From Nematopogon swammerdamellus (taxonomy: Eukaryota > Arthropoda > Insecta > Lepidoptera > Adelidae): a stretch of DNA of 64,000 nt. The DNA is taken from assembly GCA_946902875.1 (NCBI GenBank), contig OX336348.1, positions 16,331,741 to 16,395,740 on the forward strand. The letters run 5' to 3'. Under the pieces are notes generated by a model. That model saw nothing but the letters and a program-made list of their open reading frames with translations, was not told the DNA's origin and did no database searches. Below are positions 29,229 to 40,492 of this stretch, one piece after another (within the stretch, counting starts at the first letter, position 1; every line of letters starts with the position of its first letter). The position numbers were made by a program, and so were the translations under genes.

Positions 29229-32200
29229 AACGAGGGTCTGATGATGGAGTCAGGAGGTGGACAGTGGAACTCTTCAACCGTTACTAGTAACCCCATCGAG
29301 TTTGGGCTCATTTGGTTGGTTTGGACGAGTGTCCTATACTTCTACCAATACATTTGGTGACGAGGGTCTGATGATGGAGTCAGGAGGTGGACAGTGGAAC
29401 TCTTCAACCGTTACTAGTAACCCCCTCGAGTTTGGGCTCATTTGGTTGGTTTGGACGAGTGTCCCATACTTCTACAAATACACTTGGTGACGAGGGTCTG
29501 ATGATGGAGTCAGGAGGTGTACAGTGGAACTCTTCAACCACTACTAGAAAGCCCCTCGAGGTTGGGCTCATTTGGTTGGTTTGGACGAGTGTCCCATACT
29601 TCTACCAATATACTTGGTGACGAGGGTCTGATGATGGAGTCAGGAGGTGGACAGTGGAACTCTTCAACCGTTACTAGTAACCCCCTCGAGTTTGGGCTCA
29701 TTTGGTTGGTTTGGACGAGTGTCCTATACTTCTACCAATACATTTGGTGACGAGGGTCTGATGATGGAGTCAGGAGGTGGACAGTGGAACTCTTCAACCG
29801 TTACTAGTAACCCCCTCGAGTTTGGGCTCATTTGGTTGGTTTGGACGAGTGTCCCATACTTCTACCAATACACTTGGTGACGAGGGTCTGACGATGGAGT
29901 GAGGAAGTGTACAGTGGAACTCTTCAAACGTTACTAGTAACCCCCTCGAGTTTGGGCTCATTTGGTTGGTTTGGACGAGTGTCCCATACTTCTACCAATA
30001 CACTTGGTGACGAGGGTCTGATGATGGAGTCAGGAGGTGTACAGTGGAACTCTTCAACCGTTACTAGTAGCCCCTTCGAGTTTGGTCTCATATGGTTGGT
30101 TTGGACGAGTGCCCCATACTTCTACCAAAACATTTGGTGACGAGGTCTGATGATGGAGTCAGGAGGTGTACAGTGGAACTCTTCAACCGTTACTAGTAAC
30201 CCCTTCGAGTTTGGGCTCATATGGTTGGTTTGGACGAGTGTCCCATACGTCTACCAATACACTTGGTGACGAGGGTTTAATGATGGAGTCAGGAGGTGTA
30301 CAGTGGAACTCTTCAACCGTTACTAGTAAGCCCTCGAGTTTGGGCTCATTTGGTTGGTTTGGACGAGTGTCCCATACTTCTATCAATATACTTGGTGACG
30401 AGGGTCAAATGATGAGTCAGGAGGTGTACAGTGGAACTCTTCAACCGTTACTGTTAACCCCTTCGAGTTTGGGCACATATGGTTGGTTTGGACGAGTGTC
30501 CCATACTTCTACCAATACACTTGGTGACGAGGGTCTAATGATGAAGTGAGGAGGTGTACAGTGGAACTCTTCAACCGTTACTAGTAACGCCCTCGAGTTT
30601 GGGCTCGCATGGTTGGTTTGGACGAGTGTCCCATACTTCTACCAATACACTTGGTGACGAGGGTCTAATGATGGAGTCAGGAGGTGTACAGTGGAACTCT
30701 TCAACCGTTACTAGTAACCCCTCGAGTTTGGGCTCATTTGGTTGGTTTGGACGAGTGTCCCATACTTCTATCAATATACTTGGTAACGAGGGTCTGATGA
30801 TGGAGTCAGGAGGTGTACAGTGGAACTCTCCAACCGTTACTATTAACCCCTTCGAGTTTGGGCTCATATGGTTGGTTTGGACGAGTGTCCCATACTTCTA
30901 CCAATACACTTGGTGACGAGGGTCTAATGATGGAGTGAGGAGGTGTACAGTGGAACTCTTCAACCGTTACTAGTAACGCCCTCGAGTTTAGGCTCGTATG
31001 GTTGGTTTGGACGAGTGTCCCATACTTCTACCAATACACTTGGTGACGAGGGTCTGATGATGGAGTCAAGAGGTGTTCAGTGGAACTCTTCAACCATTAC
31101 TAGTAACCCCCTCGAGTTTAGGCTCATTTGGTTTGTTTGGACAAGTGTCCTATACTTCTACCAATACACTTGGTGACGAGGGTCTGATGATGGAGTCAGG
31201 AGGTGGACAGTGTAACTCTTCAACCGTTACTAGTAACCCCGTCGAGTTTGGGCTCATTTGGTTGGTTTGGACGAGTGTCCCATACTTCTACCAATATACT
31301 TGGTGACGAGGGTCTGATGATGGAGTGAGGAGGTGTACAGTGGAACTCTTCAACCGTTACTAATAACGCCCTCGAGTTTGGGCTCATATGGTTGGTTTGG
31401 ACGAGTGTCCCATACTTCTACCAATACACTTGGTGACGAGGGTCTGGTGATGGAGTCAGGAGGTGTACAGTGTACACTGTTCAACCGTTAGTAGTAACCT
31501 CTCGAGTTTGGGCTCATTTGGTTGGTTTGGACGAGTGTCCCATACTTCTACCAATACACTTGGTGACGAGGGTCTGATGATGAAGTCAAGAGGTGTTCAG
31601 TGGAACTCTTTAACCGTTACTAGTAACCTCCTCGAGTTTAGGCTCATTTGGTTTATTTGGACGAGTGTCCTATACTTCTACCAATACACTTGATGACAAG
31701 GGTCTGATTATGGAGTCAGGAGGTGGACAGTGGAACACTTCAACCGTTACTAGTAACCCCGTCGAGTTTGGGCTCATTTGGTTGGTTTGGACGAGTGTCC
31801 CATACTTCTACTAACACACTTGGTGACGAGGGTCTGCTGATAGAGTCAGGAGGTGTACAGTGGAACTCTTCAACCGTTACTAGTAACCCCCTCGAGTTTG
31901 GGCTCATATGGTTGGTTTGGACGAGTGTCTGATACTTTTCTACCAATACACTTGGTGACGAGGGTCTTATGATGAAGTCAGGAGGTGTATAGTGGAACTC
32001 TTGAACGGTTGCTAGTAACCCCCTCGAGTTTGGGCTCATTTGGTTGGTTTCGACGAGTGTCCCATGCACTACACCAATACACTTGGTGACGAGGGTCTGA
32101 TGATGGAGTCAGGAGGTATACAGTGGAACTCTTCAACCGTTACTAGTAACCCTCTCGAGTTTGGGCTCATTTGGTTTGTTTGGATGAGTGTCCGATACTT
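29229..32200 (-). repeat. 130-bp satellite array B (inverted)
   Basis: About 23 monomers with 130-bp phase, reverse complement of the array at 9.5-13.1 kb. Several monomers in the middle are 1-2 bases or a short piece shorter, which joins frames to give longer artefactual ORFs. The left end carries the shared flank. The right end breaks off inside GAGTGTCCGATACTT, where the helicase relic starts, so the leader is missing here. Confidence 0.95.
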
Positions 32201-32212
32201 GTCGAACGCAAA

Positions 32213-32600
32213 TGTATGAAACAGACATACCATCTGTTCAAATTGATTTTGAAAGGGACGGCGTACACCTTATCCATCCTAAAACCATACAGTTTCCAGC
32301 CAAGTTTAATTATGCAACAGCTGAGAAACGGATGTTACCGATAATTTTGACATGGGCCTCCACTGTCCATAAAATGCAGGGCAGACCTGTTGACCATGCT
32401 GTCGTGTATTTGGGCTCCAGACTATTTGAGGAGGGTCAAGCGTATGTTGCATTGAGTCGCGTAAAGTCTTTAGAAGGGCTATGTATTGAGGAGCTTGATT
32501 GTCAGGTAAGAAACCGAAATTGACAGGTAAGAAACCGAGTAACAAATATGCAATAAGAGAGTTGGAAAGGATGAGGAGTTTGCGTAATGAATGATACGAG
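32213..32600 (+). pseudogene. PIF1-type helicase C-terminal fragment
   Basis: The frame contains [37 protein letters not shown] and [16 protein letters not shown], the last motifs (V and VI) of PIF1 superfamily 1B helicases. In insects such sequences are mostly Helitron RepHel C-termini or related mobile helicases. After DCQ an 18-bp tandem duplication (CAGGTAAGAAACCGAAATTGA) breaks the frame; without it the ending KKPSNKYAIRELERMRSLRNE is readable. AATAAAAAAA follows at about 32625. The N-terminal helicase and any Rep domain are missing. Confidence 0.75.
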
Positions 32601-32636
32601 CCAAAAATCAAACTAAAAACGAGTAAATAAAAAAAT

Positions 32637-33114
32637 TTGTAAAAAAACTTTTAAGTCAAACGGTTTTATTAAAAAAAAACTAGAAAAAAAAAACATCAGC
32701 TGTACAAAAATCTAGAAAATAATAAGGACACAACATACGAAATCGCGCAATACTAGCGTGCTGTCTTCTCATGTCGAATGCGAAAGGGCACATTGTGTCA
32801 CTGCGTCAGCGGAATAATTAATAAATTGAGACTTTTAACAGACTAATATAAAAACGTGGGGCGTACAATATGCGTAATAAATAACATGCGCCCCACGTTT
32901 TTATATTAGTCTGTTAAAAGTCTCAATTTATTAATTATTCCGCTGACGCAGCGACACAATGTGCCCTTTCGCATCCGACATGAGAAGACAGCACGCTAGT
33001 ATTGCGCGATTTCGTATGTTGTGTCCTTATTATTTTCTAGTTTTTTGTACAGCTGATGTTTTTTTTCTAGTTTTTTTTTAATAAAACCGTTTAACTTAAA
33101 AGTTTTTTTACCAA
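32637..33114. repeat. Long inverted repeat, 227-bp arms
   Basis: The left arm (32637-32863, GTAAAAAAACTTTTAAG ... CGTGGGGCG) is the near-perfect reverse complement of the right arm (32889-33114), with a 25-base spacer. Only a few differences are seen (CACTGCGTC against CGCTGCGTC; TCGAATGC against TCGGATGC). The left arm starts in the 3' untranslated part of the PIF1-type gene, so the trailer seems to have been copied in inverse. Confidence 0.9.
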
Positions 33115-33149
33115 TTTTTTTTTATACTTATATCTAGATTATTACAAAT

Positions 33150-34440
33150 AATAATGTTACCTTGTCCGGTGGTCCACTACGTAGGCTAGTATCGACTGAA
33201 AGAACTTATAAATTAATACCTATGTCCTCGTTGCGTGTCGACATACCGAGTCGAGTGTTTCGGTCGGTAATGGTTTACGTGGTGGGCCTCCATGTCCAAA
33301 TTCTTGTACAATGATGTAACCGCAACAAAAGAAAACAAATGTAAAATTTTCTCATAAAAGTGAATGTAATGTGCTTTTGGAATATTCTTTAAACTGAACT
33401 GTTGTGTCGTCCCTTTATCTTACTGTGTACATTTGGTACACCAGCACTGAATGAAGGTCGGTTGAAGAAAACGGATATAAAAATTTCTTGTAAAAATTAT
33501 ACGTGTTGTAACGGACGACAGCGTTATGTGCGGGGCTATGCGGACGTTCTACATGGACATTTGCATGCAGTGCGTGCAGTGAAATGAAAAAAAAAATGTG
33601 TCTAGCTAGACAGTATCAAATCGTAGTGAGTGCGAGCGATACGCGCTCCGCGCGAAACTCTGTGACCGGCCGGTAGGTACTTAGACTGTTACGCCTCGTC
33701 TGGCAAGCTCCAGATCCAGACGCGTTCGTTAGTGATTTCTTCCGCCACCAGGTGACACTAGTGTCTATGTACATGAGGAAATAATTGCAAATTTAGCAGA
33801 AATAAGGTGTAAATTATTATTTTTTCTTAAAAATAATGATAATTACACATAGTAGACCTAAGGCATAATAAATTGGCATACGCCCGGAACCCCTTTGGGG
33901 AAATAGGGATACTTAGGAATATCACAAAGATCTTGATTCTTTGATTCTAAAAAAATGAGGGTTTTCAGCAATAACTCTGTAAATAAAACACGCACAATAA
34001 TGAATGATGTACCGAGGAAAGTGCAAAGAAAAACAATTGTAATAAGAGGAAAGTTATTGATCTGAGCACATTGCAAATAGGTAAAAATAATTTGCAAAGA
34101 GACTTTTCATAAAAAATAATGGTCATTAAAATATAACTGCATACTTTACGGAAACTTATCGAGGTACGTTCATTCATTCGTGCAGTTTACTTCAATAAAT
34201 CGCTCTATAATACCAACAAGAAGCCTAAATACAGCTGAACTCTGCTGAAAAATCTACTGAAAACTGTTGAAAACTCTGCTGAAAATCAAATAAAGAAGAC
34301 GTACAGTCCACATCTTGTCTACTGGCTTTATAATTCAATACCATACAAGTGTTTTCTGTCCAGTTCTTAGACCTGTAGCGCTAGGATTTTTGGTTTCAAA
34401 AATATTAAAGTTGTTTATTTTTCGCATATAGTTTCCGAAC
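33150..34440. other. No gene recognised
   Basis: Mixed-composition DNA with a GC-richer patch at 33590-33780 (GAGTGCGAGCGATACGCGCT). Frames at 33402-33587 and on the minus strand near 33.9-34.2 kb have no recognisable motif. Confidence 0.5.
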
Positions 34441-34454
34441 CATTTGCCCAACCT

Positions 34455-34930
34455 AATATATTAGTTTGTGTCATCCTAGGAATTTGCATACGTAGAAATT
34501 TAGGTATTTGTCTTTTAGATCAGTATTGGACGAAAAGAAAATTAGAAAAGAAAATTTTACTTTCATGATAATATTGAAGTAGTAACCGATGTGCAAAAAC
34601 ATTTTGTGTCATCTCTGTCCACGGAAATCCTTATATTTAACCAGTACCTAATACATCGCCCAAATAGCTCTAAAAGAATATTAGAAAAGCTTAAATAGGT
34701 GTTACGCGTTTTAGAGTACTGATATCTGTTGTTCAAAATATTTTGTGTCGAATTCATTCACGACATTTATAGATATTTAATATTTTTATTACAACAACCT
34801 CTAAAAGCCACAAAAGAAAATACGGGTTATTAGAGTTTACGTCTTTTTGATTATTATGGTGTAACAAAACACTATTCATAATTTGTGTCGTTTTTACCCA
34901 CGGAATTTTATTATTTGAAAAAAAAACTAA
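34455..34930 (+). repeat. Degenerate 139-bp tandem repeat
   Basis: TTTGTGTC is found at 34466, 34604, 34743 and 34885 (spacings 138, 139, 142). Each is followed by a CCACGGAA-like word and an A-rich TTAGAAAAG stretch. At least four diverged units. A reverse-complement set lies at 38100-38560. Confidence 0.6.
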
Positions 34931-35080
34931 CTTCGCATGAAGTGCGAGCGCGGGGAATAGCGCGGGCGCGGGCGGCGGGTCGGTCAGCCAGCCATACGCG
35001 GGGCGCGCGTTGCGTTGCGTGGCGCGGTGCGAGTTGCGACGTGCGTGCGTTATCATATCAATTATCAATTATTATTATTA
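34931..35080. other. CpG-rich segment
   Basis: GAAGTGCGAGCGCGGG followed by GCGCGGGCGCGGGCGGCGGG. A near copy lies at 37880-38060 beside the other block of 139-bp repeats, so repeats and GC segment belong to one older unit. Confidence 0.5.
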
Positions 35081-35082
35081 TT

Positions 35083-36172
35083 ACTAATAATAAATCTGTA
35101 AGGGATGGTCATGGAGTAAGTTACTTTGTTTTAGGAAATATTGAGTTTGTAGCCTCTATGTATGATACTAAAGCTAAATTGACGATTTTGAGATATCTTT
35201 TCTGTATGTATGTATGTATGTATGTATGTATGTATGTATGTATGTATGTATGCATGTATGTATGTTCCGCCATAACTCTTAAGCCGATTATCCGAATTCG
35301 ATGAAACTTTGTACAAGCACATTTAACTATACGGGACACAGGATAGGCTACATAAAATTCAGTCCCGGTTACGCTAAGATGTGGCTCTCATACAAATCGA
35401 ATTGTTGCGCGCGCAAAATAAAGGTATGCAGCTGCGGACGGCTGGCGGTGGTGCGGGGCGCGGCGCTGCGGGAGGGCGAGTGGTTCTATCTAATAGCGCA
35501 CCAGGCTGCCGCGCTGCCACGCGGTGTGTGTATGCATTGTCTCGAGCAGTTTCTTATTTAATTCCATTTCATAATATTATGTAGATTTACTTCGTTAGGT
35601 ATCTATTTGATTAATTTTAGGTGCAAACCTATGTAATAAAATGTGTTGTTGCGAGTCGATCTTAGCGGATATTTACTTAACTGAAGTTCCTATTTGATTT
35701 AAGTTAATTGATCGTGTATTTATTATATTGTACGTAGTGTAGTATGCGCGCAATATCAGCGAACAGATTCTTATTTTTACCCCACTACGGCGAAGCGAGA
35801 AGGAAGGTTATGTGTTTGACCGGTATGTGTGTAGTGTATGTATGTATGTATGTATGTATGTATGTATGTATGTATGTTCATCTGTTCCCTCATACATAAC
35901 TTCGAAACTACCTACTTATCATAATTTGACAAATCGAAGGCATCGTTGGATGCGTCTTGACCGTCTGCTGGTTGACTATGGTTGGCTGGTTGGCTATGTG
36001 ACGTCCTATAAAATTGGATATGGCGCCCTCTAGAGGACATAAAGTGATGACCTAAAAAAATGTTTTTAGTGTGGGGTATCAAATGAAAGGGCTTAATTAG
36101 CACATTTCAAAAATTTATATATTGTTAGCTGTTGCTTTCGGATTTGCTTGCATGCATCCGATAATTGCGAAT
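35083..36172 (-). mobile_element. Family U, full-length copy
   Basis: Reverse complement of 57236-58366 from end to end: TACTAATAATAAATCTGT at the right terminus, a (TATG)n tract, the GC-rich middle, a second (TATG)n tract at 35826-35878, GCCCTCTAGAGGAC, and the GGATTTGCTTGCATGCATCC end. No open frame is conserved between copies, so the element is non-coding and of unknown class. Confidence 0.85.
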
Positions 36173-36184
36173 AATTTCTAAAAT

Positions 36185-37640
36185 CTATCTGTCACGTGAA
36201 CCATTGTTTTGGTCATAACTCGAGAACCACTGGTGCTAGACCCATCGTGTTGGTACTCAAACTTCATGTCTCGCTGAGAGCTATCCATCTGTCACGTGAA
36301 CTTTTGTTTTGGTCATAACTCGAGAACCAAAACCACACAATCACGTGACAGATGGATAGATCTCACCGAGACCTGAAGTTTGAGTACCAACACGATGGGT
36401 CTAGCACCAGTGGTTCTCGAGCTATGACCAAACCAAAAGTTCACGTGACCAGATGGATAGATCTCAGCGAGACATGAAGTGTGAGTACAAACACGATGGG
36501 TCTAGCACCAGTGGTTCTCGAGTTATGACCAAAACAAAAGTTCACGTAACAGATGGATAGATCTCACCGAGACCTGAAGTTTGAGTACCAACACGATGGG
36601 TCTAGCACCAGTGGTTCTCGAGTTATGACCAAAACAAAAGTTCACGTGACAGATGGATAGATCTCACCGAGACCTGAAGTTTGAGCAGCAACATGATGGG
36701 TCTAGCACCAGTGGTTCTCGAGTTATGACCAAAACAAAAGTTCATGTGACAGATGGATAGATCTCACCGAGACCTGAAGTTTGAGTAGCAACATGATGGG
36801 TCTAGCACCAGTGGTTCTCGAGTTATGACCAAAACAAAAGTTCACGTGACAGATGGATAGATCTCACCAAGACCTGAAGTTTGAGTACCAATACGATGGG
36901 TCTAGCACCAGTGGTTCTCGAATTATGACCAAAACAAAAGTTCATGTGACAGATGGATAGATCTCACCGAGACCTGAAGTTTGAGTACCAACACGATGTG
37001 TCTAGCACCAGTGGTTCTCGAGTTATGACCAAAACAAAAGTTCACGTGACAGATGGATAGATCTCACCGAGACCTGAAGTTTGAGCAGCAACATGATAGG
37101 TCTAGCACCAGTGGTTCTCGAGTTATGACCAAAACAAAATTTCACGTGACAGATTGATAGATCTGACCGAGACCTGAAGTTTGAGTAGCAACATGATGGG
37201 TCTAGCACCAGTGGTTCTCGAGTTATGACCAAAACAAAAGTTCACGTGAGAGATGGATAGATCTCACCGAGACTTGAAGTTTGAGTACCAATACGATGGG
37301 TCTAGCACCAGTGGTTCTCGAGTTATGACCAAAACAAAAGTTCACGTGACAGATGGATAGATCTCACCAAGACCTGAAGTTTGAGTACCAACACGATGGG
37401 TCTAGCACCAGTGGTTCTCGAGTTATGACCAAAACAAAAGTTCACGTGACAGATGGATAGATCTCACCGAGACCTGAAGTTTGAGTACCAACACGATGGG
37501 TCTAGCACCAGTGGTTCTCGAGTTATGACCAAAACAAAAGTTCACGTGACAGATGGATAGATCTCACCGAGACCTGAAGTTTTGAGTACCAACACGATGG
37601 GTCTAGCACCAGTGGTTCTCGAGTTATGACCAAAACAAAA
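36185..37640. repeat. 100-bp satellite with inverted start
   Basis: About 13 units at exact 100-bp spacing. Each contains TTCACGTGACAGATGGATAG, ACCTGAAGTTTGAGTACC and CACCAGTGGTTCTCGAGTTA. The first 1.4 units (36185-36330) are in the opposite orientation, so the array begins with a head-to-head junction near 36335. The 69-codon minus frame is an artefact. Confidence 0.95.
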
Positions 37641-38655
37641 GTTAATGACGAAGTTTCTAGTTCTCACAGAAAACGGGATATTAGTTCAGCCCGATTGTGT
37701 TAGGGTCATGAAAGGTAGGGTCAGTTTGAACTTATGCAAATTTGAAGCGAATCGAAGCGTCAATCTAAAATAATATTGACCACATTGACCATTGACATTC
37801 GTAGGTATTGAGATTGCAGACGCGGGCTTTGTACAAAATTCGCACTGCATTATTATCTCTATAGGTAGATACCAAACTTCTTTGCACGAAGTGCGAGCGC
37901 GGGCGCGGGCGGCGCGGCGGGCGAGGCGAGCGAGCGAGGCACGCGGGGCACGCCAGCCAGCCACCGGCCGCCGCTTCGCATAGAAGAAATCGTAGGTACC
38001 GAACGAACGTGTGTGCGTGCGTATGCCCCCCGCCCGCCGCCACCTGCCCGCGTCCGTCCGCTTTGACCGCAACAACTGTTTTTGTGTTTTATTGATTTAT
38101 TTCGGGCATGAAAATGACACAACTTTACAATGTACATTTTTCATGCATTGATGAAATTGAATATGTAAACTCTAATCATTCTAATATTTTTTTGAAGTTT
38201 TTGTAGCTTGGAAAAATAACATAATTTAAAAACTTAAAATTGCGTGCCCTAATTTGGCACAAATTCATTTAATGGGCATATGTAAGTGATCTGAGATAGG
38301 AAATAACAATTTTGTCAATTCTAATTTTTTTTTAGGCACTGTTTTTACATGCTGACCATAGGTCAGTTTGCACTGGACGAAGATGACACAAACTGGGTTT
38401 GCACACTCCGCAGGCTATCCTAGATATGATACCATAATTATTTTAAAGTTTAGAATAATTTTGCCAGTTTTGAATGGAATTAAAAAAAACAACCACAAAT
38501 CTTCGAATTGCTGAAAATGCAAGTGACAGATGTGACACAAAACGCAATATTATGCTTGTTATGTACGACTGTATCCACAGGCAAGAAATAAGCAAGTTTA
38601 GAATTTTTTTAACTTATGTCCTCAAAATAGCCCAGCGCTATCGGTCTATCTTCCC
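37640..38655 (-). repeat. Unique spacer, CpG segment and degenerate 139-bp repeats
   Basis: 37640-37870 shows no feature. 37876-38060 is CpG-rich (GAAGTGCGAGCGCGGGCGCG). 38100-38560 holds GACACAA-type words at 38115, 38256, 38385 and 38534, the reverse complement of the 34.5-kb repeats. The Arg-rich frames here are compositional. Confidence 0.55.
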
Positions 38656-38915
38656 TTCATTTCATGTTGGACGGAAAACACGAACTATGTATACAACCGT
38701 TTCGATCGACATTTCATTCCGTGCGTTGTTACCAACCCGGGCGGGAAAACCCGTATCACCTAGTAAGGTAAGAAGGAAAGGGACTTACAGTTTAACGTGA
38801 AATCCAAACCACGGTTAGCCTCCCATTTAAGCACTGACCGCGCCCAGTTGTGCTTAATAATTGATAACAGTCGACCGACTGCACCACTGAGTTATCGAGG
38901 CTGACGAATGACTGA
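38655..38915 (-). mobile_element. 5S/tRNA SINE, nearly full head
   Basis: On the minus strand: CCTCGATAACTCAGTGGTGC, an ATTAAGCACAACTGGGCGCG 5S-like stretch, a degraded box C (TTAAATGGGAGG), a B-box-like GGTTTGGATTTC, then the shared tail up to CCAACATGAAATGAAGGG. Confidence 0.7.
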
Positions 38916-39341
38916 CGATCTAGTCTATGCTCGCAAGATCATCGCTTCTATCACGAACCGTCTTCCGTTTGTATAACTAGGGCGACTCCCTCCACGGCCG
39001 TCCACATCTCAAGCGCTATTCTTGATCACCGATTCTCCAAGTGACCATAGAAACAGCCGCGCTTCACTGATATACTTATCGCTTTTACTGTTACATTCTG
39101 GTATATACATCGTTCTTGTTTCCGTCCAGTTCAGTTTAGCCGGTAGTTCCGGTTGTACCTAGGTGCCAGTAAGTGATTTCGTTTGGTAGATAATCAATAT
39201 CATCATCAATCCATACTAATAATATAATTTTATTCTTCCGGATTTCTTCGGAGTCGTCGGCGATTGTACTCGCCGGTCTGCCACCCGTCCTCGATCGAGT
39301 GCCTCCCAAGATAGAGGACAGGCCCACCGATCAGTCTTGAG

Positions 39342-40345
39342 TTACATAATATTATTGTCTTCACTGTCAGGAGGCAGATTTCCACTTAGAAATTTGGTCA
39401 TTATTTTTGTGGTTTCAATTGCAGCCTGTTGTTGGAGTATTTCTAATTTTATGCCAGCGTCTAAATTTTTTATGTGTTTCTCTGTTGATTTATTTATAAT
39501 TCCTGTAGTGCCTATAACTATTGGGACGATTTCAGCTCTTGTATTCCATAATCTTTGGATCTCAATTTTTAATGCGTAATATTTTGAAAGTTTTTCATTT
39601 TCCTTCCTAGTGAGGTTATAGTCGGATGGCACTGTGACATCGATAAGGTAAGTTCTGTTTTCATTTCTGTCTACATATATGAGGTCTGGTCGGTTGTTAC
39701 GTAACGCATAATGAGTGGTGACAGCAATTTCCCATATTAGTTTAAATTCTTCATTTTCCACCACATGTGGTTCATTTAACGGGCATTTCCACCAAAATTT
39801 AGTTGTTTCGGACTTGTGTTTCTTGAGTAAATTGCAATAAACGTATTTGACTAGTTGATTATGTCTCTTTAGATATAGTGGCTGTACTAATATTTTACAT
39901 CCTGAGATGATATGCCTGACTGTTTCATCCTTTTCGTGACATAATCGGCATCGTCCATCTGTATCAAGTTTTAAAATATCTCGTTCAAACTGTTTTGTTC
40001 TGACCGATTGTTCTTGTATTACAAAAATTTTAGATTCCATTTGGGGAGTAGTAGGTTGTTTTTTTTTTTGCCAATATTTTTCAGTATCCGTATTTGGGTG
40101 CATTAGTACCTCTCTCACAATTTGACCATGTAGTGGCTTTTCTTTCCAATTTTCTTTGGATTGTTCAGTCTGTTTTTTGTGGATTAAGATTTCATCTTTC
40201 GTGGGTTGTTCGATATTAAGTTTTTGTCTAAATTTTTTTCCTTGTGATATTATGCTATATAGGCCTTTTTCCTTATCATGATCAACAATTACTTTTAGGA
40301 CATTGTCATTTTTGTCATCTAGATATTTTTCCATTTTAATAGTTA
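39342..40345 (-). pseudogene. R4/Dong-like ORF, C-terminal third
   Basis: About 330 codons. They contain a zinc-finger-like CRLCHEKDETVRHIISGC, then FWWKCPLNEPHVVENEEFKL. Next is the restriction-enzyme-like endonuclease core (NNRPDLIYVDRNENRTYLID then VTVPSDYNL with the PD...D pattern and a KYYALKIEIQRLW helix), ending IVPIVIGTTGIINKS and a Q-rich helix. This endonuclease makes the first nick for target-primed reverse transcription in the R2/R4 group. The reading frame is intact but cut from its N-terminal part by the gypsy insertion. Confidence 0.85.
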
Positions 40346-40492
40346 TAAAGAACGTACACACTTTCTATTCACTATTTATTTGCAAGAGATAGAGTTTAGA
40401 TCCTTCACAGGTGAGTCGATCGGATCTGTACAGGGCGACGAGCGTATGTTCATCCCTTGGTAATGTATCTCGCCGACTGGCGAGAGCCGGTC
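40346..40492 (-). repeat. Truncated gypsy 3' LTR
   Basis: Matches 45008-45154 almost exactly (AAAGAACGTACACACTTTCT ... GAGAGCCGGTCG). Beyond that, homology stops where the right copy continues into CGCTGCGCAGTCC. The pol stop codon lies inside this LTR. Confidence 0.85.

Noticed and set aside
29257..32069. Frames of 77-127 codons in array B
   Set aside because: Same satellite in inverse orientation; longer ones arise where monomers are shortened.
34885..35304. 139-codon frame with MYVCMYVC repeats
   Set aside because: Reads through the (TATG)n microsatellite of family U.
37686..38137. Arg/Ala-rich minus-strand frames
   Set aside because: Produced by the CpG-rich repeat segment; nearly the same DNA at 34.9 kb does not keep the frame.
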